A stretch of DNA of 64,000 nt from NCBI GenBank assembly GCA_009760855.2, contig WPIO01000055.1, positions 1,653,501 through 1,717,500 on the forward strand, written 5' to 3'. The DNA is from Cristatella mucedo. Taxonomy: Eukaryota; Bryozoa; Phylactolaemata; Cristatellidae. A model generated the notes under the pieces. That model was not told the DNA's origin and did not search any database. It was given only the letters and a program-made list of their open reading frames with translations. A program made the translations under genes and the position numbers. Below are positions 19,081 to 30,329 of this stretch, in pieces. Positions within the stretch are counted from its first letter, which is position 1. Each line of letters opens with the position of its first letter.

Positions 19081-19460
19081 GTGCTGTTCAGTACATCATC
19101 GATAGCTCTCACATCCTCTACTCTTGCACGCCATCTTGTTGCGGAGCCACTTTTGACAGTGACGCCTAAGACTTTCTTCAGTTCTTCCCACCTCAGAGCT
19201 GATCTTGAAAAGAATATTTAGGTGCTCTCAGTTGTTCCAAAAAGGCGATGGCGCGGAATCTTGACTTGCAGCGTGAACTTTTGCCAGGTTCAAGCTGTGA
19301 TTATCACAGATTACACAAATGGCCTTCTCATGTCTGGGCAGTAATCTCTCTTGGACACCTGACAAGTGACCAGACATGACTGCTGCGTTTTCGTAGCCCA
19401 ACCAGTTAAGTAAGCCTAGCCTGTGTGATCTAACAGTGTGTCGGTGCTCAGCCACTGCAC
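19070..19460 (-). mobile_element. hAT/ZMYM-like transposase remnant
   Basis: The minus strand encodes NWLGYENAAVMSGHLSGVQE then CDNHSLNLAKVHAASQ. After a frameshift it continues RWEELKKVLGVTVKSGSATR and WRARVEDVRAIDD. These follow the order G-Y-D-G-A-A-x-M-S-G..GVQ, HxxNLAL and S-x-T-R-W found in the RNase H-like domain of hAT-derived ZMYM/TTF-type proteins. The frameshift shows that it is dead. Confidence 0.7.
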
Positions 19461-19904
19461 GCTGGCTCGCCCTTAACGCGCTTAGCAGGCCGGGCTCACC
19501 TTTGGCGCTACGCCTGTAGCAGGCAGGATAGGGTGAGCGAATAAGGATAGCAGTTGGAACGTGGACGGAGGTGTGAACGGCCGTATGCTTGTTTCGCTGC
19601 GAGCGCCAGCCGAATACGCGGTGGTTAAAGACACCTCGGTGTTCCGTGTCGTCGCGTGTGTGCCGCCAGAGGGTCAAGCTACAGCTTAGTCTTAGTCTGA
19701 AAACATTCTTAATTAGCTCAGCTGGCAATATTCAAGTCCATTTATACGAGGACTTGCTTGAAATCAAGATTGTATTCTTACACGAACAAGTTTTTAAAAG
19801 AACATGCACAATCCATTTTGCTTTCGGCGCCCCCATGGCCTTGGCGCCCGGGACATCTGTCCTTCCCCCTGCCCACCCCTTGCGACGCCTCTGGTGCCAA
19901 TGCT

Positions 19905-20195
19905 AATATGTAAGGAGATATGTCGTCAGAGCCGATTTGAGTTTTAACTTTTCCAATTTCTTAATCACGCTAGCTTTGCCCCTAACTATAAAGTTGGTGC
20001 TACCATCATTCAATTTGAGAGCTGCCATCTCCATATGAAGCTCGCGAATGTGAGCAACACGTGCATCATGGGAGTTGAGAGAGTTTGACAAGCTTGGAGG
20101 CTGGAGGGGATCAAAGCAATGATAAATCTATGTGTCATCGGCATAGGAGCGAGAGCCTAGATTGTGCTTACCGGCGCCCCTTCCCGTCCGAAAGA
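19905..20195 (-). mobile_element. LINE-A internal fragment (RT region)
   Basis: Antisense of the segment just after the YADD motif; the minus frame gives SNSLNSHDARVAHIRELHME then MAALKLND. Both ends are truncated. Confidence 0.75.
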
Positions 20196-20704
20196 TCAAA
20201 GTGACCGTTATAAAGCAAAGGAGTGATATCAGCGGACTATAAACTTCAAAAGAAGTCAGGCGAAGCTTCGAAGACAGCATTGCTGAAACGACGGGTGCCG
20301 CTAGATCAACTAGATTATGACTGCCGCAAAGTAGGTAGTTTCGGTGGTTGTGGTTCCTGAATTAGAAAAGATAGGAACCGGTGTATGTTAATCTATGGTT
20401 AGGTGGCATAAAACAGGTGCTAAGATAGAGGCAGACATAGATATCGGAGGAGTCAGGCAGTTGTGCTCCGGACTTCGCGATAGGCAGGATTAGAGCTCAA
20501 GACGTCAGAAGGTCAGGAGGCCAGGAGGTCGGAAGGTCAGGAGGAAGTTGCGCCCAAGACGTGGCGAATTCGGTCGGTGCATTCAGAGGCGCTCTGAGCG
20601 CAAAACGGATGTAGTTGTACCTCGGGTAGCTGATTCCGGACACCTGCCTGTAGCCCTTTGCTCCTGTCGAGTAGGCTCGTATATTCTACGTATATACAGA
20701 TATA

Positions 20705-21185
20705 TGCGTATAATAATAATCATAATAACGCACATGATAAAGCGCCCTCAGAGAACTTAATCTCTCTCTAGGCGGTTTACATTTGCTGCAAAGGGAAATG
20801 TAATTGAATGGTGAGTAAAATCATGCTTGATAAACAAACAAAATGAATAACATGGTTCGGGGTGACATGCACAGGGTCAGCATGCAAATGTGGTTAGTGG
20901 CAGTATGCAACAGTGTCAGCACGCATAAGCACATGAAGGACGAATCACAGGGACCCACTAAATGCTGTCCTAAATAGGTGTGTTTTTAAATTCTTTTTAA
21001 ATGTGGTCAGGTCAGGGGATGTTCTGACGCAGGTCGGGAGGAAGTTCCAGGCTTTGGGAGCATACGAACTAATACGGAATACGAACTAATATACTAATAC
21101 GGAATACTAATACGGAATATGAACTAAAAGGGAACGGATACGCGAGCAGCTGCCTAGAGAGCCCATAGGTAGTTTATAATCAAGG
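20705..21185 (-). mobile_element. LINE-A 3' part
   Basis: Antisense tail, hairpin, 3' UTR and the end of ORF2. It shares the (ACTAATACGGAAT) rearrangement with the copy at 17205, so the two are close relatives. Confidence 0.85.
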
Positions 21186-21504
21186 TACTAAGATAGATTT
21201 AATTAGATATCAAAGATTAAAAAAATATGTGTGTACTATATATTTTATTAACTATAGTTGTACATTATTATCTTGTCATTTCGGTACGTTGATATCTGTG
21301 GGCGCTCTTGGCTGCTGTGCGCGAGTCCCGCTACCGCGGGCCGCTGTTGGCGGGCATCGGCGCTGCTGCTGCAAATCACGACCGTAGTTCAAAGGCTCGG
21401 GGCTTACACCGGTACTTTTTTTTTGAGTTTCAGTAAGGACTAGCGCAACTATGGGCGCTGTATCCGCGGCTCCTAGTTCCGTCCGCACGGCGAAGCTACT
21501 ACGC

Positions 21505-21665
21505 TCCGTTTGTAACTGAACAACTACATGCCTAAGCAGCTTTCGGTGTGCACAGTCGGTAGCCGACGGACCTCGTCCCGATCAGCACAGAGGAAGTGAA
21601 AAGCAAGGAAATAAAGAGAAGCAGAGCTGAGTTGGGAGGGCAGTCGAGGAAGTGAGTAGCATTTG
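21505..21665 (-). mobile_element. LINE-B 3' fragment
   Basis: Diverged antisense LINE-B 3' UTR (CCTAAGCAGCTTTCGGTGTG, then CGGTAGCCGACGGACC). Confidence 0.65.
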
Positions 21666-21834
21666 CCATCACTCAAATTCAACATTACAAAAAATAAAAC
21701 GTTAACATCGCTCCGGCTAGCTGTATGCACCCATCTAAACCGTAGATTATAATATACCAGGTTTCATAATTATCATTTAAATTCTGAAACAAGTGCTAAT
21801 CTTTAGAATGCTAACGCTCCAACATCATGTCATC

Positions 21835-21966
21835 CTGCGCATGATTTTACTCACCATTCAATCGCATTTCCCTTTGCAGCAAATGTAAAGCGCCTAGAGA
21901 GAGATTAAGATCTCTGAGGGCGCTTTATCAAGTGCATTATTATTATTATTATATTATTATTATTAT
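21835..21966 (+). mobile_element. LINE-A 3' tail
   Basis: 3' UTR end, intact hairpin and (ATT)n; 5'-truncated to about 130 bases. Confidence 0.85.
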
Positions 21967-22144
21967 CACGTTATCCGGTCTATCTAACATAATAACATAA
22001 CATATAACATGTAACATTCTATGACCCCGCGTAGCTATTTATATACGGTATGAATTTTTGAGCATTTATCGTATTTCCCCAAAATACCAATTATGCATTA
22101 GAGCTAATTTTTCAGGTAATTGATAATAATGTAAGGTAATTTTC

Positions 22145-22797
22145 AGCTAATTGATCAGGCGATTGCAGCTGCTGCAAAACTCTGCAGCTAGGCTTGTCTG
22201 TCGTGAGCGTCGCAGTTGCCACATCACACCACTTCTCGCCGACCTGCACTGGCTACCAGTCAAGCAACGGATTGACTTCAAGGTTTTGTCGCTCACTTGT
22301 AGGTTCCTTTATTCTTTGGCTCCAGCCTATCTCTCAGCAGATCTACTCCCCCACCAGGCCAAGCATCGTATCACGTGCTTTACAGAATCTAACTGTTTAC
22401 CTATACATTGTACAAACCCCAAATCTTTGGGAGGCTGTGCCGTTAGTTCGTATGCTCCCAAAGCCTGGAACACACTCCCGATCTGTGTCACGTCATCTCC
22501 TGACTTGACCACATTTAAAAAGAAATTAAAAATGCATCTATTTAGGACAACATTTAGTGGGTCCTTGTGATTCGTCCTTGATGTGCTTATGCGTGCTGAC
22601 ACTGTGCATGCTGCCACTAACCACATTTGCATGCTGACCCTGTGCATGTCACCCCGAACCATGTTATTCATTGTGCTTGTTTATCAAGCATGATTTTACT
22701 CACCATTCAATTGCATTTCCCTTTGTAGCAAATGTAAAGCGCCTAGAAATAGATTTAGTTCTCTCTGAGGGCGCTTTATTAAGTGCATCATCATTAT
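22145..22797 (+). mobile_element. LINE-A copy abutting a probable exon
   Basis: Encodes [39 protein letters not shown] and KAWNTLPICVTSSPDLTTFK to a stop at 22570, then 3' UTR, hairpin and a short ATT/ATC tail running into the T-rich acceptor of the exon at 22813. Confidence 0.9.
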
Positions 22798-22812
22798 TTT
22801 TTTTTCTTCTAG

Positions 22813-22925
22813 ATGGCCGTCGCAAGTCTCCTGACCCCGAATTCCATCATCGATTTCGTGCGAATCCGTTTCTTGTAGAACCTTTAGTCCCAATCTCTCA
22901 CGTGCAGCAATATAACTCTACTTGA
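22813..22925 (+). CDS. Probable terminal exon of an unidentified gene
   Basis: A strong acceptor (a T-rich run ending TTCTTCTAG) is followed by an open frame beginning with two bases of a split codon. It encodes GRRKSPDPEFHHRFRANPFL then VEPLVPISHVQQYNST and a TGA stop. The composition is protein-like, basic then mixed, not low-complexity. I do not recognise the family, and no partner exon was identified upstream on this strand. The (ATT)n tail of a LINE-A copy ends about 15 bases before the exon, so the retroelement seems to have landed against, or to supply part of, the pyrimidine tract. It could instead be a fortuitous open frame. Confidence 0.4.
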
Positions 22926-23942
22926 AGGAGCACTTCTTGTCAGTGTAGCTTGGTCTTAGTGTATTGGTAACACGTGTGTCTGTCACACAATTTCTGCTTT
23001 TTTATTACTAATTTCTGTGATTTATTCCTTGAATATGTTATCCAGGCTGTTTGCACGGCACGTTTTGCCGGCCAGGCTTCATACATTTTCCATGCTGATT
23101 TCAGTTCATTTAACTTTCAATGTAGATTTTCCTGTTCAAATGGTTCTTGAATAGTTTGTTCGTTGCAATACAAATGAATTCAAGATAGCGGAAGACAGGC
23201 AGTCATCCCGACGGGAATCTTTATTAGATTATTATTTTCTCTGCACGAGGAAGTTCTGCATGTCGCGAAGTGAGTGAGCGCCCGGTGAATCTCCAACAAT
23301 CGCAGTCTCTTAGCTACCTCTTGTCGCTAAACGAGTGGCACCAATTATTGGACCCACGTTTTTATAACTGCTTGTGTGTACCAGGATTTTTCGGCTTTAA
23401 GAGCATTAATGGCCGAAAAACGTGCAATCTTGGCTTTCTTGCCATTAGATGCGGGCGGGGGTCCCTTTCATCCAGTCGAATTACCAAAATAGAAGTAACA
23501 CATGCACTTTCGTAACAGTGAAGGGAATGCACACTTAAGAGGCACCGGATTATTAGTCTTTTGAGATCCTTGTCGTATAAACACTTAAATTTAATCCATA
23601 GCAATCACGTTGGACCGTTGGCATTTAGAAAAAGCGATGCTATCAACAAAGGATGATCTACTTATAGATTATCCGCTTCAGGAAATAGTGGCTGCCGATC
23701 CGATCCACAATTGCTCTTCGTAGAATTTTCCTCGTCCACCGGTTGACTGAGGTTACCGTCCTCCGCTGGCCATTTTCAGACCATTTTTGGACCGTTTTCG
23801 GACCATCCAAACTTCTTCTCTTTGCAGAAAGCCATAAGATTTGTGCCCCGGGAGTCATCCGCAATTACTTCCTTTTATTTGCCGCATGGAATAGCTATGT
23901 CTTTTTGCACTCATCGCATTTGAGGGTAAACATTTTAATCCC

Positions 23943-24178
23943 AATAAATCGTCCTTGATGGGCTATGTATGCTGACACTGCATGCGGCCACTAACCATAT
24001 TTGCATGCTGACCCTGTACATGTCACCCCTAACCATGGTATGCTTTTTATCATTGAGAATGCTACCACTAACAATTCGATCGTGTTTCCTTTGCAGCAAA
24101 TGTAAAGCGCCGAGAAAAAGGCTCTCCGAGCTCTCTGAGATAAAGCTTTATCAAGTGTATCAATATTATTATTATTAT
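23943..24178 (+). mobile_element. LINE-A 3' end, tail-to-tail with the next copy
   Basis: 3' UTR, an altered hairpin and (ATT)n. The next antisense copy starts immediately. Confidence 0.8.
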
Positions 24179-24180
24179 GG

Positions 24181-24805
24181 TTGAATGGCTAGCATGCTCA
24201 ATAAACAAATAATAAAAATTAAAAAATTAAATAACAACAAACAACAAGAATATCATGATTAGGGTGACATGCACAGGGTCAGCATCAAGTGTGGTTAGTG
24301 GCAGCATGCAGTGTCAGCACGCATAAGCATATGAAGGACGAATCACGCGGACCCACTATGTGCTGTGATAAATATATGCGTTTTTGATTTCTTTCTAAAT
24401 GTGGTCAAGTCACGGGATGTCGTGACGGAAGTCGGAAGTGAGTTCCAGGCTTTGGGAGCATACGAACTAGAGGGTTAAATCGTCAATAGTCGGTCAGTTT
24501 CTTACCAATTGTAGCCAAGTTTCAGTCAAGACAAGCACGTCGACGCCTTTTTCAGAAAGAGTGCCGCTTATTAATAGGGGTTCATTACACATTGAACGAG
24601 GATTCCAAAGTCAAGCATTAAGTTGGGCCGCCGGAGTAATATCAGGCCTGATGACCACTAAGTTAGAGTGATTCACAGAAACGCTTGAGAGAACACTCGC
24701 TGAGCGGTTCAAGGCAACGCTAGGAATAACCGGCCCCCTTCGTCGGCTACACGTCGAGCTTTTCTTCATTTTAAAATCCACGGATCTTAGCAGCAGCAAC
24801 AACAT
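24181..24805 (-). mobile_element. LINE-A pieces including an endonuclease fragment
   Basis: 24181-24475 is antisense 3' UTR and ORF2 end without the hairpin. 24480-24805 encodes on the minus strand LWNPRSMCNEPLLISGTLSE then KGVDVLVLTETWLQ, the N-terminal APE-type endonuclease motif (NxRS..LTETWL). The middle of the element is missing. Confidence 0.75.
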
Positions 24806-25089
24806 CTAGGAGTGCATTTGAACGACGATAACAAAGCGATAATAGATGCACGAAAACTAATAAGCAGGTTACTAGCCGCCGGCGCATTTAACACCGGCGC
24901 CGGCTTGGCGGTACCAGCGCCAAGAGTTTGGCGTTTAGACGTCCACAGGCACGTAATTTCTTACGCACTACGGTTAAACAAAAAACGGATAGGCTTTAAA
25001 CAGGTCTTAGCTGCACAGGTTTTCGTAAAAGATGTTTGTAAGAACTTCAATTTTCGGAAGAGAATTCTCCAACGGAGAAGAAATGCCAG

Positions 25090-25870
25090 TAGCGCCTTTT
25101 GTCGGAAGGCGAGAATCTACGCTTTCACTTCTATGCGGATGACACTCAGTTGACCGGTGCTTTGATCCCACCCAGTCCTCTAGCGCGTCAAATTCTCTCA
25201 ACTCCCTTGCTGCATGTATTGATGATATTCTCACATGGATGGCAGCAAAAATTGAATGATCATAAAACCGACTTGCTGAAATCGGAAAGGTCGGCGCTCA
25301 CAATCGGCTCTGCCAGCATATGCCCTGTTGAATCTGCACGAAATCTAGGCGTCTTGATAAAAAAAAGTGACCTTTCATTAGACGACCACGATCAGCTCCA
25401 CAGTCAAGTCTGCCTACTTTCAGCTACATAATATTGATAAAGTTCGGGCTTGCTTAGACAGGAATACCACATCTAAATTGGTCCATGCATTTGCGATACC
25501 CCGTCTTGATTTCTGTAACTCAAGGCTTGCTGGCGTACCGCCCTGTGCAATCAGGCGCTTACAGCTGGTGCAAAACTCTGCAGCTAGGCTTGTCTGTCGT
25601 GAGCGTCGCAGTTGCCACATCACACCACTTCCCGAGGACCTGCACTGGCTCCCAGTCAAGCAACGCATCGACTTCAAGGTTTTGTTACTCGCTTTTAGGT
25701 CCCTTCATTCTTTGGCTCCAGCCTACAGCTATCAGATCTAATCCCCCACCAAGAAAAGCATAGTACCACTTGCTTTTCGATATCTAATTGCTTACCTATA
25801 CCTCACACGAACCTAAAATCCTTTGGAGACCATGCCGGAATTGGGAGCTTACGAACTAATCGAGTGCTCC
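25090..25870 (+). mobile_element. LINE-A copy from the YADD motif onward
   Basis: Encodes FHFYADDTQLTGALIPPSPL, then ARNLGVLI and, after a frameshift, [40 protein letters not shown] and [19 protein letters not shown]. Confidence 0.88.
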
Positions 25871-25874
25871 CAAG

Positions 25875-25955
25875 CTTACTAATAATGATAATGCACTTGA
25901 TAAAGCGCCCTCAGAGAATTCAATCTCTTCCTAGGCGCTTTACATTGGAACTCAC
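25875..25955 (-). mobile_element. LINE-A tail, antisense arm of a third head-to-head pair
   Basis: An AAT-type tail and antisense hairpin (AAAGCGCCCTCAGAG..CTAGGCGCTTTACAT), cut at about 25955, where a sense copy begins. Confidence 0.8.
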
Positions 25956-26238
25956 TTTCGAATTACGTCACGACGCACCTTTTTAGGACAGCATTTAATG
26001 GGTCTATGCCATTCGTGCTGTATGTGCTTATGCGTGCTGACACTATGCATGCTGTCACTAAGCGTATTTGCATGCTAATCCTGTGCATGCCACCTCCTGC
26101 CATCACGCCTGTTGTTCATTGAGCATGCTACCACTAACCATTTGATCGTGCTTCCTTGCAGCGAATGTAAAGTGCCTAGAAAGAGATTTAGTTCTCTGAG
26201 GATGCTATAACAAATGCATTATTATTATCATTATCGCT
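25956..26238 (+). mobile_element. LINE-A 3' end, sense arm of a third head-to-head pair
   Basis: Last ORF2 codons (GGACAGCATTTAATGGGTCT), 3' UTR, hairpin and ATT tail. Confidence 0.8.
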
Positions 26239-26857
26239 GACGCCGAGCTTCCGGTAAAGCATACAGTTGCTCGCTGGCGCGAAAAGACCATCGTGGCAGC
26301 TTCCGTTCTCCGGGACCCGAGAGCGCCTGCGATGGGCGTCGGCTGCTGCGGCTCGGCCTTTGCACCAGAAAGTCGTTCGAGGCGCCCGCGGTTGACCGTT
26401 GACCTCGCCGCGTCTGCGGCGAGGGCTGCGGTTTCCGTGGTCGACCGTGAGTCCCCGTCGTAGCAGGCTGTGAGGCTCGGCTCTCCAAACGCCCGTCAAT
26501 GAATGCAAGCTGCCGCACGCGTCGCTCAGACGCCACGATCGACGACTGTCGTTCAATGAGAACTTCCGCGGTCAGGTCCATCATGCCTTACATAGCGGCA
26601 AGGTCGGAAATCGGACGTAATCGGGGTTGCATGAATTGACACGTCGCACCGCTCATAAGCCTGCCTGTTGCTGCCGTTTCAAAAACCGTTTCCAATTCAA
26701 ACTTCCGAGCCTCAAGCTTCAAGTACAGAACTTCGTGGGACTTCGAGCTGCTGCGAGCTGATGCAAACTGGCAGCCTTCAACTTGGTTCAAATACGCATT
26801 TGGTTTTCTTTGATTCGGGGTTTGAGGCTGGATGGGCATTGCTAGCAGGTCAGTCAT
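26234..26857 (-). pseudogene. Open frame broken by one TAA; possible pseudogene or unknown exon pair
   Basis: One minus-strand frame stays open for about 200 codons except for a single TAA at 26588-26590. The upstream part includes LYLKLEARKFELETVFETAA; the part after the stop begins MMDLTAEVLIERQSSIVASE and continues RRVRQLAFIDGRLESRA, with a heptad-like helical look, then turns Arg/Ser/Pro-rich. The stop could mark a disabled gene, or a splice acceptor could lie just after it. No family is recognised. LINE-A ends at about 26238, right next to it. Confidence 0.25.
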
Positions 26858-28478
26858 CGACCTACGGATTTCTACAAGACAAGCTTACACAACTGATCCA
26901 AACTTTATTACAACGGATCCAAACAGGATAGACGTAGTAACTTGTTCTCCTAAAACAGAGACTCACTCTGAGAATGGAGTCATTGTGTCTGAAAAAATAA
27001 GATATTGGTGCGTTGGAATATAGTTTGTTCTTGGAGCGAGTAGCTTAAATTGAGAAGAGTCTCAAGTGATAAGTGGTTTTGCACGCTACTTCTATACACC
27101 CGTATATGAATCAACGGTAGACAAGCCAACGAAAACAGAACAATGTGGCCAACTAGTGAATTGGTAAGTGGAATCATCTTAACCGCTACAAATGAAAAGG
27201 GGATTAATCGGACTGTGCGTTCAAGTATTTAAATTTTAGTTATAATACATAGAAAGGTAATATAGACATATCAATAAATATATTAACATATAGAATATTA
27301 GCTGATTTAACAGCCTCTCTTGTATTGCGGCAGACGAGCCTTAATTGCTATCACCTTGGTTTGCATTTGGCGATAAAGGATCGCCCGCTGCACTGCAGCA
27401 TATCGCCCGCGGCAGTATTCGAACCCACGACCTCGATCGTGAAGGGGAGCGCCATACCTCCTGGGTTATCACGGCCCTCAGAATCACCGGTTTATCCAAT
27501 GTCTTAGGCTGGGTCAGAGCACTTAAGCCTCCAATTAATACGAAAGATCTTGGATGCGGAAAATTAGGACAGCAGAATCAAGTTTCGTATCTGAAATATA
27601 ATTTAATCAAACGTGAAAGCAAGAGTCTATGAGTACTTTGAGCTCATATGTGACTGACTCTGCAGCTGTTGTAGTTCCTCGTGGTAATTACGATTCAATC
27701 TCTTTGTAAAGCATGTAAAACGGTTTTTCAAAATCTCATTACCCCATTGATGATATTGAAAATAGGCAATAGGCGATAATCATTTCGATTTAAGCGTTCG
27801 AGGAGATATATAATAAATACTGAGTTAGAAATTGACACTGTTGGCATGATTGCAGTGCATGTCGCTGTTAATTATACTGTCTACCTTAGGACTAACGTTG
27901 CGGTTCAAATAAGCAATAGCAAATTGCAAAATGCAAATTAGCATTGGTGATACTCTACGATTCTTGTCTCATTTTAATAAGTGACTTGCTATCCAAACTT
28001 AGGTGGCGGCGAACCTTACGGCAGTTAAGCTATGAACTTAATTTGCCTTTGTAAGACTTGGAAATAAAATGAAACTTTTTGATTGATGCTGTGTAACTTG
28101 AATCGAAGCTCATTGCAAGCTAATTCATCCGGCGATGAATTAAATTAATTTCTCAGACGTAGATAACTTTCAATGCTTATCCTTATTGGTCATGGATACA
28201 AATTGAGGTAAGAAATTAGATCTCAACTTTGAGAGTCCCAGTATTCTTACCATAGTCACTTAGCAACCTCAATTCCATTGATATCATAGCTTTAGCCTTA
28301 CTTATCAAGCTGATAATCCATAAATGGAAAATTCAAGCATAGTAGTAACAACAGGAATGAGGAAATAAATATAGGAAGATGGCAAAGACTCCCTGAAGGG
28401 CAATGTCGCCATAACATACTTGGCACTATGAAGTTTACAGTTATCACGGTTCAGGAGTACTTGACACATTTTTTGCAG
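26858..28478. other. AT-rich DNA, no gene seen
   Basis: Only the SINE-2 at 27305-27500 was recognised; from 27500 to 28430 nothing was seen. Confidence 0.5.
27305..27500 (-). mobile_element. SINE-2 copy (tRNA-derived), antisense
   Basis: Antisense of the SINE-2 consensus: TGATTTAACAGCCTCT end, GGCGATAAAGGATCGCCCGC middle, and a tRNA-like head with ATTCGAACCCACGACCTC (box B complement). Confidence 0.75.
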
Positions 28479-28675
28479 ATGTTAAGACTGCGTGTCGCTT
28501 CCGCCGCCGACGGGCGCGGGAGGGAGTTGCAGCGCAGGAGGAGGAGGAGAAGGAGGAGAAGGAGGAGGAGGAGGAGGAGGAGGAGGAGGAGGAGGAGGAG
28601 GAGGAGGAGGAGGAGGAGGAGGAGGAGGAGGAGGAGGAGGAGGAGGAGGAGGAGGCCGCCAGGAAGAAAAGCTAG
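28479..28675 (+). CDS. Possible terminal exon with a poly-Glu tail
   Basis: An acceptor (CATTTTTTGCAG) opens a frame that starts with a split codon and reads VKTACRFRRRRAREGVAAQ. It then runs through the GGA array as glutamates with two lysines and ends AARKKS and TAG. An acidic terminal tail of this kind is common in real proteins, but the array is open in all three frames (Glu, Arg, Gly), so the choice of frame rests on the acceptor and on this stop. No family is recognised and no partner exon is known. It may simply be a microsatellite in a CpG island. Confidence 0.22.
28549..28656. repeat. (GGA)n microsatellite
   Basis: About 108 bases of GGA with a few GAA variants at the start. Open in three frames as poly-Glu, poly-Arg and poly-Gly. 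Confidence 0.95.
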
Positions 28676-28689
28676 CCCGAGCGCGAGTC

Positions 28690-29420
28690 GCCCTCGATCT
28701 CATCGGAGCCTGCGTTGCAGCGGAGGCGTCGAAATAGTAACTTTCGACCGTTATCTCTGCGTGTTGACCGCGTGGTCGATTGGGGGGGGGGCCGCCGCTT
28801 TAAAATGGTCGGACAATCCCCGCGAAATGTCTCCAACAGGACGCGACCCGCACGCTCGAATCAGCGCTCGGGCGCCCTGCGTCGCCGACGCGCCGACCGC
28901 AGCGCTTCTCCCACCCCCGCTGATCCGGCTTCCAGGAGGCTGGCGCCGAGGAGGGAGAGAGTGAGCTCAGCGCTCCTCTCCTGGCTCAGCCGCCGACGGA
29001 CCGCCGCTGACGGACGCGCTACCGACGCGACGGACCATCGCGGACGAGATACCATGATGGACGAGATCTAAGCTGCTCGTGAGAGCTCGGTCACGAGCGG
29101 CTCAAATGCAGGCTGCCAAGATAAATACGATTGGCAGCGGCGCTTGCATGCCACCTCGTCGACGCGCTGACCGAGCAGGAGAAGGAGGGGGTTGGGATCG
29201 GTTGCGGCAGGCTCGGGCAGGCGCTGCAGGTGACGGCGACTCCCATCACCCACACCCCTCCCACGATGCCCCGGCTGTGACGTCAGATGCTCGGAGGTTA
29301 AGGCCGACTCAAATTGTCTGTCCTCCGTCGGTTTGCCGCTGCGAGCCATTTTGCTCCGTCGACCCACCTTGCTCGCCCAGTAGGACCTGCCGCGGCGGTT
29401 TTCACGAATATCAAGTAAGC
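28690..29420. promoter_or_regulatory. CpG-rich island, possible promoter
   Basis: GC- and CpG-rich DNA between AT-rich flanks. Several frames are open but none is recognisable. It could hold the 5' UTR exon and promoter of the MARVEL gene, whose first coding exon begins with an acceptor 3.8 kb downstream; a GTAAGC donor occurs near 29415. This is inference from position. Confidence 0.3.
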
Positions 29421-30282
29421 TGCGCGTGTCGCTGGAGTCGTATATACTGCAGGTGTAATCAGAATGGTCGCCTGTCGTTATGGGCAGTGTCTGGAGGCAT
29501 TGCGAGATATAGGTCACCGCGTTGGGCCGTCGTTCCGCTGATTCTCCCTTGCTCGCATCCTAGCGTGTGAACAGTCTGGTCAAGCGTGATCAATTTTAGG
29601 AAGGCGAACGCCGCTGGAAATGCATTTCGTGGAGTGTATTTGTTTTATTCGTTGTATGCCACTTTGCATCTTAGTCAGCTATGATTCACGACTTCATTAT
29701 TCTGAAAAATCGCGTTCTCGTGTAGATACTGTGCGTGCTTTTGTCTGGAATCGTGCTTATGTTTTGAAACAATACAATTTGGGACTGATTTCCGTAGCCG
29801 ACCGACCGACGGCGGGGGTTCACGTTTGATTTCCGTCGCTCATATTTTCCTTCGCTCGCCTTCCAGCACGCGTACAAAAGCACGCGTACTGTTTTCGTAC
29901 GCGGTGTTGGCTGCCGCGCCCCTACCTTACCGCACCATAATGCGCCGCTCGTTATCCGTCGATGTCCATACGTACGTACATCGCGCTCCCTCTCGTTACG
30001 GCCTCTACCACTTCCGACAGCCATCATTGCTGACTTGCCCTTCCGGAATCCGGAAATTATGTACGAATGCCCTCTTTTCGGCTAACATCTATGTCTAGCA
30101 CGCAGACGGAGTTATGATAAGATGCAGCATTCACCGTTCTCGGGATGGTCTATAATACGGAAATACCATTACTAATTCGCTGCATTTTCTTATCTGCCGG
30201 TCTTGCCCACGAACAGTCTCACCTGCTCAAGAAGCCTGCGTTTGTAGCCATTTCGCTGTGCTGCTTGTTGTTTATAATAAAT

Positions 30283-30329
<47 letters not shown>

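Noticed and set aside
28428-28964. Arg-rich 178-codon ORF through the GGA array
   Set aside because: The array is open in all frames; the Arg frame continues into unrelated GC-rich sequence without motifs.
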